DNA of 12,769 nucleotides, taken from Euperipatoides rowelli (taxonomy: Eukaryota; Onychophora; Udeonychophora; Euonychophora; Peripatopsidae). Shown here piece after piece: positions 1 through 7,800 of this stretch. A program made the translations under genes and the position numbers. Each line of letters begins with the position of its first letter. The stretch's first letter is position 1. The notes under the pieces are model-generated. The model made no database searches, was not told the DNA's origin, and was given only the letters and a program-made list of their open reading frames with translations. The DNA is taken from assembly GCA_003024985.2 (NCBI GenBank), contig PXIH01S0032360.1; one strand, given 5' to 3'.

Positions 1-50
1 TTGTACATCTGGAGAAAATATTTTTTTAGCAGAGAAAAAAAAATAACCGC

Positions 51-68
51 TTTCTCCAACTGGAGAAA
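51..68. repeat. Short perfect hairpin at left edge
   Basis: TTTCTCCA, a 2-base loop (AC) and TGGAGAAA form an 8-bp perfect inverted repeat. A further CTGGAGAAAA copy lies at 9-18, so the motif occurs three times in the first 70 bases. It may be the edge of a repeat that begins outside the window. No function is claimed. Confidence 0.55.
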
Positions 69-96
69 AAAAAAATTCACGCAGCTGGAACCCTGG

Positions 97-283
97 TATA
101 ATATAGTATTTATTAAAAAGGAATAATATATACCAATTATAATTTCTGGCTTTTACATTATGCCGTTTTCAATGTATTTTACATTAAGTTGGCAACTTAA
201 TGTAAAATACATTGAAAACAGCATAATGTTAAAACCAGAAATTATAATTGGTATTATTCCTTTTTAATAAATACTATATTATA
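97..283. mobile_element. Near-perfect 187-bp palindrome, MITE-like
   Basis: The left arm (97-191) and right arm (193-283) are reverse complements around a single central base (192). I count three substitutions and one 4-base gap between them. The outer ends read TATAATATAG and CTATATTATA, so the element could be bounded by a TA target-site duplication, as in Tc1/mariner-type MITEs. There is no coding capacity. Two of the three mismatches would be G-U pairs in a minus-strand transcript and C-A mismatches in a plus-strand one, so a long RNA hairpin is conceivable. The alternative is an unclassified inverted duplication or a fold-back artefact of amplification or assembly. Confidence 0.7.
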
Positions 284-930
284 CACTATGTGCATTTGTT
301 TTGGAGTTTGATTATCTTAGAATATTAATTATTTATGTAAATTCTGCCTTTGAGAAATTTCATATTAGCATAATTTAATGTGATATTTCCCTTTGATATT
401 TTTTGGACTCTCCTTTGAATTTATTAATCCCTTAACAAAGGACTCTATTTACTTTGCTGGACATTCATCCACATTAAACTCTACTTTGCTGTGGAAATTT
501 ACATCCTTAGCCACCCAAGCAGAAAATTATTTTTTAAGTGCAAGTTAAGTGGTTCCTTTGTTTTAATTGGTCTAAATAAAAGAGAAATTAGTTCTACAGG
601 ACTTTTTGGTAACAATTTTAGTCTTGTGGCCAAGACTGACCACTAGATTTTTTACAACCTATTTATGCAAATGAGAAAAAAAAAGGATATAATTACCCGA
701 GTCTCTACTGTAGAGGCAAATTATTTTGAATTATTCCAGTCTTCCAGAAATTGTTCCGACTCTGATCATCATCATCATCAGCATAGAATGTAGATTACAG
801 TTTCCTTTACAAGAGAAAAATATTTCTCTATAAAAACTACCAAGATATTTTTTAAAGATAAAAATCAAGTTAACCTGCAGGCCACTTAAGAAAAATCTTA
901 AGTTTTTATTTTTTGGGATTGGAACAAGAA
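284..930. other. Gene-free AT-rich stretch, probably intronic
   Basis: I see no exon here. The stretch holds an imperfect direct repeat around 441-508 (CTCTATTTACTTTGCTGGAC and a related CTCTACTTTGCTGTGGAAA copy), a 7-bp stem hairpin at 620-637 (AGTCTTG / CAAGACT) and a short ATC microsatellite at 764-781. The minus-strand open frame across 731-943 is low-complexity translation with nothing recognisable and is not taken as a gene. Confidence 0.5.
764..781. repeat. Short (ATC)n microsatellite
   Basis: Five consecutive ATC triplets followed by AGC. It is too short to be more than a simple repeat; it gives a run of methionines in a spurious minus-strand frame. Confidence 0.7.
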
Positions 931-1173
931 ATGATGATTTCAATATTGATGAACAATGACATACAGTACATCAAGGGATTTGTTGATCAGAAAAACAATG
1001 GGATCAGTTAGTTCGGCAAATAGTTCTTCAAGTAAGAAATCTGGTATGTTATCTGTTGATGAAGAAGAATAAGCTTTTATACTCTTCAGTTGACAAAATG
1101 TCCAAAAATGATCAACATGAGGTATAGGATCATTTGCAAGTCCTTTGGAATATAATGGATATTCAAAATGGTA
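931..1173 (+). pseudogene. Frame-broken coding relic, possibly BESS-domain derived
   Basis: The stretch has coding-like texture but is spread over three frames. Frame one (931-1011) reads MISILMNNDIQYIKGF before a TAG. The next frame carries a serine-rich run ending SVDEEE (about 1004-1069) before a TAA. The third frame (from 1074) gives LLYSSVDKMSKNDQHEV, a TAG, then DHLQVLWNIMDIQN. An acidic stretch followed by a roughly 35-residue segment with regular hydrophobic spacing resembles the BESS motif found C-terminal to MADF DNA-binding domains in arthropods and in some transposon-derived proteins. That resemblance is inference. At least one frameshift and one internal stop indicate decay. Alternatively, 991-1121 could be a real exon, with an acceptor after GATCAG and a donor GAG|GTATAG that would place the last stop inside the intron. 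Its phase does not fit the 1742 exon in the favoured frame. Confidence 0.35.
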
Positions 1174-1741
1174 AATGGATATTCAAAACATTTTTGAGGT
1201 GTTCATAAATCTCAAAGTAAATCTGAAAAATAGATTTGTAAATACATTATAATTGTTTGGAATACCACAAGCATCTTTTTTATTAGTTTGAAAAAGTTAG
1301 ATGATCCTTTTTTACTGAAGAAAGATTATGATTAAATTAATTTCTCTTAGCAATGTAAATCTCATTTTTATCAAGCTAGCCATGTTTGAACATTCTAATA
1401 CTAGACCATCTGAAAAATATTTATTTAGTTTGTTAACGCTAAATTGCAGTGACTGAGCTTGACAAGTAGCTATTTTAATCTTAGTCAAAACATTTCAGTT
1501 CCACAGCTTTAAAATGCAAAGGTAATTTAAAACAGTATTTTAGCAACTTAAATATATTTCCTATTTGGTAATGCTATTTATGTTGCTGAACTGCAGATAT
1601 ATTTGATTCAATTTCCTAAAAATGCCAGCCCAAAAATATTGAATTATAAATGTTTTAGATACTTAAATTAGGATTTTCATAATTCTTCTAACAAATATTG
1701 TTAATTTTTTATTTAATATTCTCTTTTGTTTGTATTTATAG

Positions 1742-1842
1742 GGGAAACAGTATTTATGGAGAATATGGCCATTAAAACTGAATTAGAAGATCATGATGAA
1801 AGCTATTTAAGAACAAGAATTAAAATGGAACCAACTGATTAA
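1742..1842 (+). CDS. Terminal exon of an unidentified gene, SUMO-motif C-terminus
   Basis: A T-rich tract ending TTTATAG forms a good 3' splice site just before 1742. The exon opens with two bases (GG) completing a split codon, reads 32 codons and stops at TAA 1840-1842. The visible C-terminus contains AIKTELEDHDESY and ends RIKMEPTD. Both IKTE and IKME fit the psi-K-x-E SUMOylation consensus, and paired IKxE(P) motifs are common in arthropod zinc-finger and other nuclear regulators, so a nuclear DNA-binding protein or cofactor is the best guess. No domain with enzymatic or binding residues lies in this exon, and the rest of the gene is upstream or unrecognised. A poly(A) signal 186 bases downstream of the stop supports a real 3' end. 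The gene converges on BUD31. It could also be an alternative terminal exon, or chance. Confidence 0.55.
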
Positions 1843-2027
1843 ATGTAGAATGGCATCTAAAGACATTATGTGAAAAACAATTCCGACAAAAAAAAAATAC
1901 CTAATGATTCTTAATCTTAAAAAAAAATTGCAAAAAAATCTCGACATCTAGGAATCTAGTAAAATACTATCCTTGTCACAATCTAGAACAATTAAATGCA
2001 CACACTTCAATGTCGAGCTGCTTTCTC

Positions 2028-2033
2028 AATAAA
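2028..2033 (+). terminator. Candidate polyadenylation signal of the plus-strand gene
   Basis: A canonical AATAAA within CTCAATAAAAAATAAT lies 186 bases past the TAA at 1840-1842. The GC-richer GGGCGCGTTCTTCG about 30 bases later is a possible downstream element. Other AATAAA copies occur further on (for example near 2376), so the true cleavage site is uncertain. Confidence 0.45.
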
Positions 2034-2039
2034 AAATAA

Positions 2040-3100
2040 TATGGAAAGTATTCATCATCAGTGGGCGCGTTCTTCGAAAGTATTATGAATTGTAAAATGA
2101 ATGAATTAAAATGGGTGTCGAAAGCATTTAGTACCTGAATTATTGTATATAAAATGAAAAATTGGTCGATTTTCCCATTCCTTAAATCTTGGAGTAGAAT
2201 TAGAATCGAGAATGAATACTTCAGAAGTCGATCTTTGATTCCAATTGTGTCTTTAAAGAATACCTACAATATGTGCACGATTTGCAAATTTTAAGATGTT
2301 CATGTAAGGAAGTTGATTTGACAATTTAGATTATATGTAGAAAAGTTGATGAATAAGTAAGAAAGGGGCAAACAAATAAAGAAAAGATGTATATATAAAA
2401 TAAGAAAACAAAGAAATGAATTTTTTTTTTTACTATTTACTTGATACACTGAACATTTAGTATATTTAATTACAGTATATATTTTTTTATATAAAAAAAA
2501 CTTCTAATCAAATTGTTTGATGCTTTGTTTCAAAAAGTTTTTTTAATGAACATTATCTGCAAAAATGTGAAATTTCTTAAAGTAGACTAAGGCTATGTTT
2601 TTTAAAAAACTCAGCTTGAGCTCAGAGTAGCTATAAATGTCACAGAGTAAAAACAGAGCGAGACAGAGTCCAAGATTATTAAAATACGCTAACAGAGTAA
2701 TAAAATATGGAGACAAAAGGAGAAAAAGTGTAAAATATATATAAAAAAAACTTTAATTTTAGCTAAATCTTGACTAGATGATGCTTTTAAAGGTCTATTG
2801 TCAGACAAAAAACAACAACAATGTCTGTGGCAATATTCGAACATGTAATTTGTTTTCATTTTAAAGTCAGCATGCTTGCTATCAGTGCCACCAAGACTTA
2901 GAACAAGTGTCTGGATTTCAGATTTCACCTATCCTTCAGCCAAACAGACGGTAGCTATTGCTATCTCATTGACTGAAAACAATTAATTTTTCAACATTTA
3001 AAAAATAGTCACTGCCATTGTAAAAGATCACTTATAGTCAAAATAAGAAAATTATTTAGAGAAAGTAGTACCTAGGTAGATAAATATTAGACCAGATAAG
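2040..3100. other. Intergenic or 3' UTR stretch without a recognised gene
   Basis: AT-rich sequence with no recognisable exon. One minus-strand open frame (2689-2928) encodes 79 residues with a cysteine-rich centre (HRHCCCF) and a hydrophobic end. It lacks an ATG at its 5' end and matches no family I know, so it is not annotated as a gene. Just upstream of it on the same strand, 2929-2972 looks like a minimal terminal exon and is discussed under findings. Confidence 0.4.
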
Positions 3101-3104
3101 TCAT

Positions 3105-3365
3105 ATTTGGCACGTAAATATCAATAAAGTTTATTTCCTCCATTTTGAATGTGTTGGCTGCATTGTGGGTAGTGCTCTGAATTCCGATGCTTTTACTGGG
3201 GTAATAAGAGCTCACTCCTATAGTGCTCTTATGTACTCCTAGTGCTNGGAGTTTTAAAAAAAAATGTACCCTAAGATACTTTATAAGTAGGTGGCCTATT
3301 CTGGCAATGTGTGTAAATAGCTTTCATCTTGCAATGTAAATAAATAGCAAATTCTGTGTGCAAAG
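3105..3365 (+). repeat. Probable degraded repeat, SINE-like tail motifs
   Basis: The stretch is less AT-rich than its surroundings. It starts with TTTGGCACGTAAA, also present at 4745-4757 inside a clearer SINE, contains GGGTAGTGCT shared with 4663-4672, and ends near TGTAAATAAATAG, a tail form also seen in the other SINEs. A hairpin with a 2-base bulge (TAAGAGCTCACT at 3205-3216, AGTGCTCTTA at 3222-3231) lies inside. One base (3247) is unresolved (n). It could be a diverged relative or fragment of the SINE family; no A or B box is visible. Confidence 0.35.
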
Positions 3366-3617
3366 TATTTGTCATATTTTTAATTGTTATGTTTCTGAAC
3401 TGTTTCAATTCATTTTGGAATATGTAGTATAATAATATTTGTGAAAAACCCTAGATCCGAGGTTTACTTAGCCTGTGGGTTACAATTATTTGAGGTCAGA
3501 AAACAGAGAGAATTTGGGTGGGAAAACAGGTAGGGAAAAAGAGTTAATGATAATAGGTTCACTTGGCTATCTCCCCTGGTTAAGGCTAGAGTATTATCAC
3601 AAGACTCTATAAATAAT

Positions 3618-3630
3618 AATATTTGAAATC
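3618..3630. repeat. Left target-site duplication of the SINE
   Basis: AATATTTGAAATC immediately precedes the tRNA-like head. It matches 4011-4023 at 12 of 13 positions, so the insertion is old enough to have picked up a change. Confidence 0.7.
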
Positions 3631-4010
3631 GTCGAGGCACAGTGGTCCAGTGCATAGCGACCTATCAATTACCGTGTGCTTGACATGTAGATCCTGGGGA
3701 CAGGTTTGATCCCTGGGAGCGCCAGTACCGCTTCGGATTTTTCCGGACTTGTGTGCCAGGGGGCGTTTTTTCTGCCTACTCTATACCATTAAGTCTTTGT
3801 GAGTAAGAATTGCATCTTACGATCCCCCGAGTCTTAATATGGTAGAACTAAGCTGGGAATCGAGCGCTTTAGTAAGAACCATTCTCTCATTAATTAGTTT
3901 ATCAAGTTCAAGTACAGATGAAGAAGCGTCGAATATGATATGGAGATAGAAAATTGTAATATACTCTGTAAATAATTGTAAATAAATATATTTAAAAATA
4001 AAAATAAAAA
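3631..4010 (+). mobile_element. Full-length tRNA-derived SINE with target-site duplications
   Basis: The head carries an internal RNA polymerase III promoter: an A-box-like TGGTCCAGTGCA at 3643-3654 and a B box GGTTTGATCCC at 3703-3713, 60 bases apart, longer than in a plain tRNA. The tRNA-like part ends near GGGAGCGCCA. A tRNA-unrelated body follows, with a small CGGATTTTTCCG dyad, ending in a TGTAAATAAA and A-rich tail. The insert is flanked by 13-base direct repeats differing at one position (AATATTTGAAATC at 3618-3630 and AATATTTTAAATC at 4011-4023). This is the mark of LINE-assisted retroposition and fixes the element at about 380 bp. It carries no protein. Confidence 0.8.
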
Positions 4011-4023
4011 AATATTTTAAATC
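4011..4023. repeat. Right target-site duplication of the SINE
   Basis: AATATTTTAAATC immediately follows the A-rich tail and pairs with 3618-3630 (12 of 13 bases identical). Confidence 0.7.
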
Positions 4024-4029
4024 TTCCGT

Positions 4030-4450
4030 AATTCCTGTCTTTCTAATATCAGGCTATTCTTCTTCCTTGATTCACCATTTTTTTTTTTTTGTTCTTGCAG
4101 GCCATAAACCATGAATCCAGACTTCTCCCAGTCCCTATTTTCTCTTCTGATTATAAATGTATTACTATACAATTCATGTTGTTCATCACTATGGCCTATT
4201 CTCTCCTTAAATACTATTTTATATTCCTTCTAAATGGAAATAACCTCTTTCCCTTTTTGACATCTTTTTTGTCTATCAGTCCATTTGAAATTTTTTGTTG
4301 GAAACTTCTGCAGTCATTCTTTTACACTCTATCTATAATCTACCGTATCCCTTTGTCTTTCTCCCCCATTTTCCTTAATCTTCCTAGGCCCTTATTATTA
4401 TTACATGCTTCAATTACACATATGCTCTATTTTTATATATTTATTAATTG
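4030..4450. other. Pyrimidine-rich tract with a long open frame, not a convincing gene
   Basis: The plus strand is strongly C+T biased, and this keeps one frame open from a TTG at 4089 to 4451 (120 codons). The translation is dominated by F, L, I, S and Y, as expected from biased composition. There is no ATG at its start. A T-run followed by GTTCTTGCAG at 4090-4100 mimics a 3' splice site, so an exon cannot be excluded, but no family is recognised. On the minus strand the same tract is purine-rich and resembles an eroded LINE-type coding region, with many stops. Confidence 0.3.
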
Positions 4451-4649
4451 AAACATTAATCAATGCACTCGAAGAAATACTATGCTATATCAAAATTGAA
4501 TGCGATGCTAATTTAACTAGATAAAATATAATAATAAACTGGCTAATTAATGCCTCGAATTCTCCCATAATTATTATTTAAAAAATAAAAATGTTTCCCC
4601 CATAGGGAGAAATGCTTGTATTTAAAAAAAAATGTATTCATTTTAATCA

Positions 4650-4870
4650 TTTTACCCCGTCTGGGTAGTGCTGCAGTTCGAATCCGGGGAAACCTTCATT
4701 CCCCGGATTAAATTAGTTCCGGAAGAATTTGACCTTTCCAAGAAGTTTGGCACGTAAAAACTCAAAGAAACTTGCCAAATGTTTTTCTGTGTATATTATT
4801 CTGTTCTGTAAAGTTTGTTATCATTGAAATTGTACATATTGTAAATAAAGAGAAGGGTTCATCCAAAGAG
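4650..4870 (+). mobile_element. 5'-truncated tRNA-derived SINE
   Basis: A canonical B box, GTTCGAATCC, is at 4676-4685, but no A box precedes it, so the copy is probably truncated or diverged at its head. A CCGGGGA / TCCCCGG hairpin (4684-4690 and 4700-4706) follows, then a body with TTCCGGAAGAATTTGACC and TTTGGCACGTAAA, and a tail ending TTGTAAATAAAG (about 4838-4850). No clear target-site duplication was found. The TGTAAATAAA tail resembles that of the SINE at 3631-4010, suggesting mobilisation by the same LINE type. Confidence 0.55.
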
Positions 4871-5394
4871 GTGCAACATATTTTTAAAAAAATTATTAAT
4901 TTTACATTATGAAAACGAATTACAAGCTTCAGCGTCTGCACATAAGATATAATGCAGCTTTCCAGTCTTTCCTTTACTGAATCTTTTTAGTTTTATTTGG
5001 CAAATTATTTTTATTAACTATCTATTTACTGATATATATGTGTCTATCTATCTCTATCTGTCTGAATCTATCTATATTTATATGTTTATGTATCCATCTC
5101 AATCTTACTATATCTATTTATATAAAATATAAATAATACATAAAAATAAAAAATATACCAAAGATATATATTATATCAGAATCCCCTAAAACCAAACAAA
5201 AAAGTGCTAATAAAATTGAAACCACTTTAAAATCTAATTTTTCATTTTATCATATTTTATAGTTTTATGCATTTTTTAAAACATAAACAAAAAAAAATTA
5301 CTAATATTTTTATAATAAACATTTTTAACAGGAATTTTATATACAGTATATCTGTATATTTAAAAAATAAAAAAACCCCGCCTTACGGTAAGGG
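4871..5394. other. AT-rich gene-free interval with decayed microsatellite
   Basis: Only simple sequence is seen. 5040-5105 is a decayed TCTA/TATC repeat (TCTATCTATCTCTATCTGTC and variants) and 5341-5360 contains short TACAGTATA-type dyads. No exon or RNA gene is visible. Confidence 0.5.
5040..5105. repeat. Decayed (TCTA)n microsatellite
   Basis: Repeated TCTA units are interrupted by substitutions, for example TCTGTCTGAATCTATCTATA. It is plainly tetranucleotide-derived and imperfect. Confidence 0.65.
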
Positions 5395-5685
5395 AACTTA
5401 GTTTTTATTATTTATAATATTTACATTTTTACAGGCAGTCGTACAGGATATCTTCTTCCGGTCCAAAGGTCAGCCATTATTATCTTTCTAATTTTCATAT
5501 TAATATAACGCCAAGTCCTATATATAATCATTCTACCTGGATGAATAGAACCCTACTCTCCCAGTCTTTCAGAAAGAAAGACATTTGGGATTTCGGGTCG
5601 GACAGCACGAGCCTTGAACCTGGCTGGTGCAGACACCAAGGAGCTTAAGGCATACCAGCTCATCTCACTGAGTCACCACCCCATG
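5395..5685 (-). mobile_element. tRNA-derived SINE, minus strand
   Basis: Read on the minus strand, an A-box-like TGACTCAGTGAG lies at 5675-5664 and a B-box-like GGTTCAAGGCT at 5620-5610, both embedded in a GC-richer head. The body continues with CCGACCCGAAATCCC and GGACCGGAAGAAG and ends near TGTAAAAATGTAAATAT. A small dyad (GTCTTTC / GAAAGAC) lies at 5564-5582. Target-site duplications were not found, so the ends are approximate. A 61-codon plus-strand open frame across the head is incidental. Confidence 0.55.
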
Positions 5686-5689
5686 GCTT

Positions 5690-6270
5690 TTATATATATT
5701 TTATTCCATCACCAAGCATGTGATATCTACCCCCATCCAATCCAAAGTAACCACATAAACCCTGTAGTCATTTGCTTTATATTTAGAAATGCAGTTTAAG
5801 ACTATTATATACAGTACATTTACAGTATATACACTGTATTAAGAAATAATCATAGCCATGTATTTTGTTTAAAAAAAAAAAACTTTTTACAGTTTTTATG
5901 AGGAAGAACAGTTTATAAAAAATAAATATGAATGAGAAATGTTTTTGTGCAAATATTTATTTAATTCTTACCAAATAAAAATAAATAATAAGACTTGACT
6001 GAAAATATAATACATAATATTTACAGTACATACAGAATTCTGAATGTTTATAATTAGTAAAAGAGATTTCATTGGTCCATAAAAACTTTGTTAAACCAAC
6101 TTTCTAATCATCTTGCACATGAAAAATATACAAAAGCTTATACCGACCTACATAATACTTACAAAAAAATATTTTACAATTTTCTTGAAGTTTAAATTAG
6201 AAAAAAAAAATCTGAAAACAAAAATCTTAAATTTTTTTTTTGTCTAGATACAAATGTTCCCAAAATCTGG
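5690..6270. other. AT-rich interval downstream of BUD31
   Basis: No gene is visible. TACAGTATATACACTGTA at 5820-5837 is a near-palindrome of a kind scattered over the window. If BUD31 uses a distal poly(A) site (for example TTTATT near 5957 on the plus strand, which is AATAAA on the minus strand), part of this stretch would be 3' UTR. Confidence 0.4.
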
Positions 6271-6276
6271 TGAGAT

Positions 6277-6282
6277 TTTATT
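6277..6282 (-). terminator. Candidate polyadenylation signal of BUD31
   Basis: Plus-strand TTTATT is AATAAA on the gene's strand, 64 bases beyond the BUD31 stop, giving a short 3' UTR. More distal copies exist, so use of this one is inferred. Confidence 0.45.
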
Positions 6283-6345
6283 AGCCTACACTGCTATATC
6301 TCACACGGTGTAAGATGACTTCATTTTCAGCTGTATTGGATTGCC

Positions 6346-6396
6346 TCAACCAGAACAACCACGGCAGCCACAATGCACACATTCAACAATTTTTCC
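6346..6396 (-). CDS. BUD31: BUD31 (G10 protein), last coding exon
   Basis: This exon follows a minus-strand acceptor TTATCACTTAG and reads 16 codons, GKIVECVHCGCRGCSG, then TGA at 6348-6346. This is the invariant C-terminus of BUD31/G10 proteins (vertebrate form ends GRIIECTHCGCRGCSG, from memory). Four cysteines here complete the cysteine cluster that binds zinc in spliceosome structures. The exon joins in phase 0 to the exon at 7483-7649 (...KLEE | GKIV...). BUD31 is a small, highly conserved nuclear protein of the activated spliceosome (NineTeen-related group) needed for efficient pre-mRNA splicing. Nothing is missing or altered in this part. The match is by recall of the family, but it is long and unambiguous. 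Confidence 0.96.
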   Translation of the reverse strand, partial: GKIVECVHCGCRGCSG

Positions 6397-7482
6397 CTAA
6401 GTGATAAAAAATGTAAATTTTTTTCACAAATGTATCAAAAATTTAGAAAAAAAAACAATAGTTTAAAGGTTAATATAAACCTCATCGCAAGGGTCTCTGT
6501 TGCATAAAGAATGGATACTTGCAACATGAGCATTTCAATAATGTAGCCTATAGTATATAATTTTTGTCATCTCCACCATGCCATGGACTACTAGGATTGC
6601 TATAGTGTAGCTATTTAATGAAGTCTCCATTCAAAAGTCATTGAACTAATCACATTTCTGTGTGATAGTTAAGTTTGAATGAATTGTACATCTTCAAAAG
6701 TGCTAAAAATATGAAATAGCAGTTCTGCAAAAGTATAAAATTATCAATTATTATTGAGTACCGTACCATATTAATATTTTGAAATAAAAGAATTATTGGA
6801 ATATTATTGATATGATCACTTATGCGCTAGCTAAACATGACATTAACTAACAGCTGGGAAGAAACATCATGTCTTCATTGTGAAAGTATCACTATGTAAC
6901 AGAGAATCTTGCGAATAAGTGTACTTCGATCTTCCTACACTCAAGAGTTTAATAAAAAAGCTAAGTTTTAAATTGAAAAAAAAAAAAAATTACATTTAGT
7001 TAAAAATTGTTCTAATTATATTATTTTATATTTTCATTTAAAATAAATAAATTTTAATTATTTGACTTTATTTTTCAATTATCCATGCATCTTCACATTA
7101 TTAGTAGTCAGACAATAATATATCTAAATTATTGACATTAGCTTGAAAATGAATTAGGCTGCTACATATAAACATACCTGCTTCCATATCGTGCAGATAA
7201 GATACATGTTCAAGATTGTGGTACCGGTAAGCTCATTTTTTATTAGCTTTCGTTTTTTTTAATGCGCATTGTGCACCATTTGTAACAATATTTTTAATTA
7301 ATAAATGCTATAAATAGTACTTTGTACTTATATAATTATTAATATTTTATCGCTTATTATAATTAGAAATATAATAAGTTAATTCATAGTCTGATGAATA
7401 TTATTTCCCTTCCCGACCAATATTAAAAAAACCCTGATTTGTAAGAACATTAGATAAACCAAAAGTTTAAATGAATTATTAC
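6397..7482 (-). other. BUD31 terminal intron (1,086 bp)
   Basis: A phase-0 GT-AG intron: the donor is GAG|GTAATA at 7482 and the acceptor CACTTAG is at 6403-6397, preceded by a short T-run. The inside is AT-rich with no RNA gene or clear mobile element. A plus-strand ACCG|GTAAGC near 7233 resembles a donor but lacks a matching exon. Confidence 0.85.
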
Positions 7483-7649
7483 CTCTTCCAACTTAGCTTT
7501 AGGCACTCGGCAAATGCAATTTGTACCAAAATTAGTATCTCTAGTTTGAATACAACGCAGACAACACAAATTTTCATACCCTTGTTTTTTCCATTTTGCA
7601 ATTAAATTCTTATCGGCTATGCCTTCTCTCAGACAATAATCGTATAACT
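7483..7649 (-). CDS. BUD31: BUD31 (G10 protein), penultimate coding exon
   Basis: A T-run ending TTTTCAG precedes the exon and GAG|GTAATA follows it. The 167 bases give two bases of a split codon (completing the Glu of ...SRE) and 55 full codons starting [14 protein letters not shown]. They continue with [26 protein letters not shown] and [13 protein letters not shown]. This corresponds to roughly residues 74-128 of the ~144-residue family protein and is collinear with it, without gaps. The cysteines of CCLRC and NCIC are intact zinc ligands. The variant LYDYCL...IADKN...KLEE resembles arthropod BUD31 more than vertebrate. The N-terminal half (normally starting MPKV, with WELIEPT and WPIF blocks) was searched for by eye in the rest of the window and not found, so the preceding intron is at least 5.1 kb and the gene is partial here. 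Confidence 0.97.
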
Positions 7650-7756
7650 CTGAAAAAAAAAAAAGGATTGTTAGATTGTACTTGGTAGCTTGAAAATAAA
7701 AATATAATTATTCATATTCATAAATATTGCATTATATTTAAACCTTATCAACCTAT

Positions 7757-7800
7757 AGCAAAGCCAATACACTATATTATAAGCAAAGCCAATACACTAT
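7757..7800. repeat. Two-copy tandem repeat, 25-bp period
   Basis: The 19-mer AGCAAAGCCAATACACTAT occurs identically at 7757-7775 and 7782-7800, separated by six A/T bases. This is likely a recent slippage duplication. Confidence 0.8.

Noticed and set aside
731-943. 70-codon minus-strand open frame
   Set aside because: It includes methionines from the ATC microsatellite and lysine/phenylalanine-rich translation of A/T runs; no known family, and it overlaps the plus-strand relic.
2689-2928. 79-codon minus-strand open frame with HRHCCCF
   Set aside because: It starts at GTG, has no recognised domain and ends in low-complexity translation; kept only as part of a low-confidence finding.
3464-3655. 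63-codon minus-strand open frame
   Set aside because: It overlaps the head of the SINE at 3631-4010 and its flank; nothing protein-like is recognised.
3643-3720. Functional tRNA gene
   Set aside because: A and B boxes are present but too far apart for a plain tRNA, the cloverleaf is poor, and target-site duplications show that it is a SINE head.
4089-4451. 120-codon plus-strand open frame as a membrane protein gene
   Set aside because: Hydrophobic residues follow directly from the pyrimidine bias; it starts at TTG in a T-run and no family is recognised.
5614-5799. 61-codon plus-strand open frame
   Set aside because: It lies largely in the antisense of a SINE head and starts at a non-ATG codon.
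7192-7240. Possible plus-strand exon ending ACCG|GTAAGC
   Set aside because: Donor-like sequence only; no acceptor with a conserved frame, and it lies antisense inside the BUD31 terminal intron.
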